The notes under the pieces are model-generated. The model had not been told where the DNA came from. It made no database searches and saw nothing but the letters and a program-made list of their open reading frames with translations. DNA of 9,905 bases, taken from NCBI GenBank assembly GCA_016181325.1, contig JACOZO010000074.1:1-9905 (forward strand), written 5' to 3'. The translations under genes and the position numbers were made by a program. This document shows positions 6,785 to 9,905 of the stretch, piece by piece (position 1 is the first letter of the stretch; every line of letters begins with the position of its first letter). This DNA is from Candidatus Woesearchaeota archaeon (lineage in GTDB: Archaea; Nanobdellota; Nanobdellia; Woesearchaeales; GW2011-AR4).

Positions 6785-7671
6785 GCGGGAAAGTTCCTTT
6801 TGCAATGCTGCCGAAAGGCATGAGCGATGCTGTTTCACGGTATTTTATAGGCATCGGCAGCAGGCTTGCCAATGTGTTTCCCGGCGTGAAATACGACCTT
6901 GAAAAGACTGACCTGGAGATGTGCGAAGGCGAGTATTTCGCCAATGCCATATCAAACGCGCTGGCTTACTTCATCATGTTTTTTGCGCTGCTGTTTTTCC
7001 TGTCATACGCAACCGGAAAGGAACTGGACCAGTCATTGTCCATTGCTGCGGCTTATTCATTGTTCCTTTTCATCCTGATAATTGTGCTTTTTGCAAGATA
7101 CCCAAGGATAATGGCGGGCAAAAAGGCAGAGCGCCTTGAAAAGAGCCTTGTGTTTGCGCTCAAAGACCTGCTTCTCCAGGTAAGCTCAGGGGTGCCGCTT
7201 TACGAGGCGCTTGTGAATGTGTCGCGGGAGAATTACGGCGAGGTTTCGACTGAGTTCGGCAAGGCCGCAAAATCCGTCAATTCAGGGATTCCTATCGAGG
7301 ACGCCCTTGAGAAGATGGCCAGCTCTACCAGCTCTGACTTTTTGAGAAGGGCAGTCTGGCAGCTTGTGAATACTTTAAAAGCAGGCGCAAGCCTGAAGGG
7401 CGCATTGAGGTCAATAATCGATGACCTGACTGCAGAGCATAAAAACAGGATACGGGATTATTCAAGGGAATTAAATTTATGGAGCCTGATGTACATGCTG
7501 TTTGCAGTGGCGATTCCAACAATCGGCGCAACCATGCTCGTGATACTCTCAAGCTTTGCAGGCATTGGCGTAAGCAGGGGAATGTTCATTGCTTTTCTTG
7601 CGCTGAACTTTGCGCTCCAGTTTATTTTGATCGGGTTTGTGAAGTCGAGAAGGCCTGTGGTGGATGTTTGA
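6781..7671 (+). CDS. Type IV pilus / Tad platform protein, T2SSF family (TadB/FlaJ-like)
   Basis: A 296-residue inner-membrane platform protein partnering the ATPase. Likely membrane segments are residues 57-76, 87-107, 233-257 and 265-287. Between the second and third lies a cytosolic T2SSF helical domain (about 115-232), with the typical LKDLLLQVSSGVPLYEAL at its start and a later GIPIEDALEKMA and LKAGASLKGALRSI. The N-terminus (1-56) is soluble and may contact the ATPase. The start overlaps the ATPase stop (ATGA). Canonical archaellum FlaJ is a single, longer protein; here the platform is split into two genes, as in Tad-type systems. Confidence 0.9.
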   Translation: MSGKVPFAMLPKGMSDAVSRYFIGIGSRLANVFPGVKYDLEKTDLEMCEGEYFANAISNALAYFIMFFALLFFLSYATGKELDQSLSIAAAYSLFLFILIIVLFARYPRIMAGKKAERLEKSLVFALKDLLLQVSSGVPLYEALVNVSRENYGEVSTEFGKAAKSVNSGIPIEDALEKMASSTSSDFLRRAVWQLVNTLKAGASLKGALRSIIDDLTAEHKNRIRDYSRELNLWSLMYMLFAVAIPTIGATMLVILSSFAGIGVSRGMFIAFLALNFALQFILIGFVKSRRPVVDV

Positions 7672-7760
7672 GTGGTAAATGTGTAGTAAGTTGCATAAAA
7701 ATATTATTTATTTTAAAAAATGAATCTAAATAATGAGTTAATTACTAAGGGGGGAATTAT

Positions 7761-7946
7761 ATGAGCGCACTTCACGTCAAGCTTTTTAATGACCTCACCT
7801 TCGGGTCGGCATTAAAAAGTTTGGTCAAAAATCGAAGTTGCCTTCGGCAACAAACAAGAAATCCACCCACCAGCGCATATGGAATAGAAAGTGCGACGAA
7901 CACTGCCCGCGGCATTACGGCGGGTTGTGCACATTTTAACTTAATA
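7761..7946 (+). other. Structured intergenic block between the two platform genes
   Basis: Three strong hairpins lie close together: CTTTTTAATG/CATTAAAAAG (7782-7791 with 7810-7819) around a smaller GACC/GGTC stem; GTTGCC-TTC-GGCAAC (7837-7851); and CCCGC/GCGGG (7906-7910 with 7920-7924). CGCACTT (7766-7772) and AAGTGCG (7889-7895) pair across the first two. A purine run GGGGGG (7749-7754) precedes an ATG at 7761 that opens a 63-codon frame, but that frame runs through all the hairpins. It could be a structured RNA, a leader of the next gene, or another small repeat element. The remaining gap from 7672 is AT-rich with no gene. Confidence 0.45.
7934..7946 (+). promoter_or_regulatory. Weak TATA-like box for the second platform gene
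   Basis: TTTTAACTTAATA lies about 30 bases before the ATG at 7970 and would give a nearly leaderless transcript. It supports ATG 7970 over TTG 7958. The match to an archaeal TATA box is modest. Confidence 0.3.
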
Positions 7947-7969
7947 GTGTAAGGTGTTTGACTGAAACA

Positions 7970-8950
7970 ATGGAACAAAAAGAAAGAATCTACCTCAATT
8001 TCGCAAGGCTCTTGCCATCGGGCTACATCAGGCACGTGGAAAAGCTGCTTGTCTTTGCAGGCGACAAGGCAGACGTGTTTTACTACCTTGGCACGTGGAT
8101 GGTGCTGTCGCTGGCAGTCTTTGCAGGCATCATGGCAGTGCCGTGGTCGCTTTACGGGGAAGTCAGGCTGAAGCATGCGCTTTTTGCGCTCCTGGGTTTC
8201 ATGCTTGTCCAGCTCCTGTGCTACCTTGATGTCTATTTCAAGGCAGAGGACAGGAAGGAAAGGGTTGAGGATGCGCTGCCCGATATGCTGCAACTGATTT
8301 CAGCAGACCTCAAGGCAGGAATGACGCCTTTCCAGGCATTGAAAGCCTCCTCAAGGAAGGAATTTGGGCCGTTGAAAGAGGAGATAGACAGGGCAACTGC
8401 GAAATCCCTTGGCACGGAGTCTTTTTCGCAGGCGCTGAACGAGATATCATTAAGGATAAAGTCTGATGTGCTTGAGAGATCATTAAAGCTCTTTACTACG
8501 GCAATGAAATCTGGGGGCCATCTTGCCCACCTGCTTGAGGAGCTGGGAAAAGACATTGCCGAGACAAGAAGCCTCAAGAAGGAGCTTGTAACATCAACAA
8601 GGACATATACTATGTTCATAATGTTCACTGTGATAATAGGCATGCCTTTGCTGATGGCCATCTCGATACATTTCCTGACAATACTAAAAGGGCTTCAGGC
8701 AAAGACCGGGACTGCAACAGCGGGATTCGGGCTTGAGTTCCTTGCAGGGGAGATAGCAATTTCGCCTGAGTTCCTCACAAGAATATCCATCCTATTGTTT
8801 ATAATAACCTCGCTGCTCGCCTGCATGCTGATAGGCGTGATAAAGGAAGGCAAAGCCACATACGGGTTCAGGTACAGCCCAATAGTCATTGCAGGGAGCT
8901 TTGCCGTGTTTTACGCAGCAAGGCATTTTATCGGGGGATTTCTTGGATGA
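7970..8950 (+). CDS. Type IV pilus / Tad platform protein, T2SSF family (TadC/FlaJ-like)
   Basis: A 326-residue second platform protein. Likely membrane segments are residues 40-61, 69-90, 212-234, 271-291 and 303-323. The T2SSF domain (about 98-210) has LPDMLQLISADLKAGMTPFQ, later SFSQALNEIS and AMKSGGHLAHLLEELG. I chose ATG 7970. An in-frame TTG at 7958 would add four residues but stands only one base after AAGGTG (7951-7956), too close for a ribosome site. It lies 298 bases after the first platform gene, separated by a structured block, so it may have its own promoter. Together the pair replaces the two halves of a single FlaJ. Confidence 0.9.
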   Translation: MEQKERIYLNFARLLPSGYIRHVEKLLVFAGDKADVFYYLGTWMVLSLAVFAGIMAVPWSLYGEVRLKHALFALLGFMLVQLLCYLDVYFKAEDRKERVEDALPDMLQLISADLKAGMTPFQALKASSRKEFGPLKEEIDRATAKSLGTESFSQALNEISLRIKSDVLERSLKLFTTAMKSGGHLAHLLEELGKDIAETRSLKKELVTSTRTYTMFIMFTVIIGMPLLMAISIHFLTILKGLQAKTGTATAGFGLEFLAGEIAISPEFLTRISILLFIITSLLACMLIGVIKEGKATYGFRYSPIVIAGSFAVFYAARHFIGGFLG

Positions 8951-8996
8951 GGCAAAATCGTAATACTTTAGCTTTCTGAAGCGTTTTATAGCATAT

Positions 8997-9267
8997 TATT
9001 CAATCCGCCTTCGGCATATCTAGTGCGAGGCGTCGCTGTCCTGCCATGCACGAAAATCCGAGATTTTCGGCATCCTGAAAATTTTGAATTTTCATGACAT
9101 CGCTCCGCCTCGCCAATTTATGGGGTATTGTATAAATTCGAGGCAAAATTTCCCTCGAAAATGTTTATCATTTTCGGGGCGCCGAAAATCTTTGATTTTC
9201 TTGCGTATTGGCAGTAAAAATTTTGCCGAGACAAATTCATGTCATCGCCAAGATGACGGATTGAATA
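8997..9267 (-). repeat. Element B: inverted, diverged relative of element A
   Basis: The ends are TATTCAATCCG (8997-9007) and its complement CGGATTGAATA (9257-9267). Read on the minus strand the order follows element A: an end hairpin GTCATC-TTGGC-GATGAC (9241-9257), CTCGGCAAAATTTTT then ACTGCC, GGCAAAATTT/AAATTTTGCC (9142-9151 with 9218-9227), TCGAATTTAT, ATAAATTGGCGAGG, and a tail hairpin GCC-TTC-GGC (9007-9015). It carries four extra hairpins: 9051-9069, 9076-9094, 9156-9176 and 9184-9200, all of the form GAAAAT...ATTTTC. The rest of the 8951-9296 gap has nothing else recognisable beyond a weak GCTT/AAGC hairpin after the platform gene. No target duplication is clear. Confidence 0.75.
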
Positions 9268-9296
9268 TTCTGCCAGGTTTAGCTTCAGGATGGTAA

Positions 9297-9644
9297 ATAA
9301 TAACGCGGGCGTCTGCCGCGTACTGGAGTTCTGCTGACATAGCACTGACAGACTACGCTTTCGACGCAGGCGGCGACAGCAATGCCATGAAGATAAGGAA
9401 CAACCTGAGAAACCAGATTACCGTGACAAACGTGAGGCTTGGCGGAACTGACCTGATAACAACAGACCAGTCAATCAATCCGGGGGAAACCAAGAACATG
9501 TCAATCAACACCCACAAGGACTGCGGGGATGGTGGCGACAGCTTCTCATACGACGTGATTGTTGACTATACCGACAGCGGCACAGGGGCAAGCTACACAT
9601 TCACAGGGGACGGCAACAAATTAGAAGGGACCTGCGCGAATTAA
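9297..9644 (+). pseudogene. 5'-truncated probable archaeal pilin (C-terminal domain only)
   Basis: A frame open from 9297 to a stop at 9642-9644 (115 codons) that reads like the secreted beta-rich part of archaeal pilins: KIRNNLRNQITVTNVRLGG, a PGETKNMSI segment, and a C-terminal YTFTGDGNKLEGTCAN, with two cysteines that could pair. The stop TAA at 9294 closes the frame upstream. Between it and ATG 9387 there is no ATG, GTG or TTG. ATG 9387 lies inside the domain and has no ribosome site. The class III signal peptide and hydrophobic helix that any pilin needs are absent; element B ends about 30 bases upstream. Base use matches the coding neighbours, not the element. I call it a beheaded gene. 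The pilin assignment is from resemblance and location. Confidence 0.6.
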
Positions 9645-9665
9645 GAAACAACTACAACAATTTTA

Positions 9666-9905
9666 TTACTTTTTCTTGTCAAAGAACTCTACAATGTCAT
9701 CATCCTGGTTCTCTGAGCCGATGACCTGTATCAGCACAGGGACAGTGGGCTGGCCGGATAATTCCATCACCATTTTTCGGTCTTTATGGGCAGGAGGGAC
9801 TTCAATTTTCCTGTACTTGATGCCTCTCTTGTCCAGAAATTCTTCTGCCCTTCTGCAGTAGGGGCAGCCTTCAAGCCTGAACAATACGTATTTTTCTTTT
9901 TGCAT
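9666..9905 (-). CDS. Glutaredoxin-like thiol-disulfide protein
   Basis: A 79-residue thioredoxin-fold protein. It begins with strand KYVLFRLE, then the redox motif CPYC (Cys14, Cys17) at the start of a helix, and has the cis-proline loop TVPV (Pro56) facing it. These are the hallmarks of glutaredoxins, which reduce disulfides or mixed glutathione/thiol adducts; the electron donor in archaea is often not glutathione. The length is normal for the family. The ATG at 9905 is the last base of the window, so an upstream start cannot be excluded. It converges on the truncated pilin with 21 bases between stops. No functional link to the pilus genes is evident. Confidence 0.9.
   Translation of the reverse strand: MQKEKYVLFRLEGCPYCRRAEEFLDKRGIKYRKIEVPPAHKDRKMVMELSGQPTVPVLIQVIGSENQDDDIVEFFDKKK

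Noticed and set aside
7761..7952. 63-codon frame after a GGGGGG run, beginning MSALHVKLFNDL
   Set aside because: It runs through three strong hairpins and has no domain-like pattern. The purine run may be chance. Kept only as a possibility within the structured block.
4976..9267. CRISPR array or invertible-switch site
   Set aside because: No regularly spaced direct repeats are present and no recombinase is encoded here. The inverted copies are diverged, so only a bracketing pair of elements is claimed.
9084..9345. Frames on both strands (9084-9296 plus, 9118-9345 minus)
   Set aside because: Both cross element B and its hairpins; neither resembles a protein and no ribosome site or promoter supports them.
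9387..9644. Intact 85-residue secreted protein starting at ATG 9387
   Set aside because: There is no signal peptide or ribosome site, and coding-like sequence continues in frame upstream to 9297, so a truncated gene fits better.

Overview
The window looks like a piece of an archaeal chromosome, probably from a DPANN-type or otherwise small-genome archaeon (lineage uncertain). Three things point there: TATA boxes lie about 25-30 bases ahead of several starts, some leaving almost no leader; Arg codons AGG/AGA are frequent; and the pilus genes are of the archaeal Tad/FlaI-FlaJ kind.

Layout. (1) Bases 1-2917, minus strand: purine genes purL and purQ, overlapping by four bases (GTGA); purQ runs off the left edge. 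(2) 2918-3785: an AT-rich stretch with a short broken or overlapping pair of unknown genes (3150-3496, minus), a terminator-like hairpin, and a 131-bp MITE-like insertion (3543-3673) with perfect 15-bp inverted ends and a perfect 9-bp target duplication. (3) 3786-4932: two overlapping membrane-protein genes. One carries a twice-repeated 28-residue motif; the other is a winged-helix-like protein with a C-terminal membrane anchor. (4) 5273-8950: an archaeal type IV pilus / Tad-like motor, made of a secretion ATPase followed by two separate T2SSF (TadB/TadC/FlaJ-like) platform proteins. (5) 9297-9644: the C-terminal part of a probable pilin with no start or signal peptide. (6) 9666-9905, minus: a glutaredoxin-like protein.

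The most unusual structure is a pair of related, hairpin-rich intergenic elements: A (4976-5223) and B (about 8997-9267). They lie in opposite orientation and tightly bracket the three-gene motor operon. They share CAATCCG terminal inverted repeats, an end hairpin and an inner inverted repeat whose paired bases have changed together, and a GCC-TTC-GGC hairpin at the other end. Element B ends about 30 bases before the beheaded pilin frame. A further structured block (7761-7946) separates the two platform genes, and a hairpin module seen in element A also occurs at the end of the unknown gene near 3150.

How the genes work together: the ATPase and two platform proteins should form the cytoplasmic and inner-membrane motor that assembles a pilus. 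The two upstream membrane proteins may be accessory parts of the same machine, but only position suggests it. No intact pilin and no prepilin peptidase are present here.
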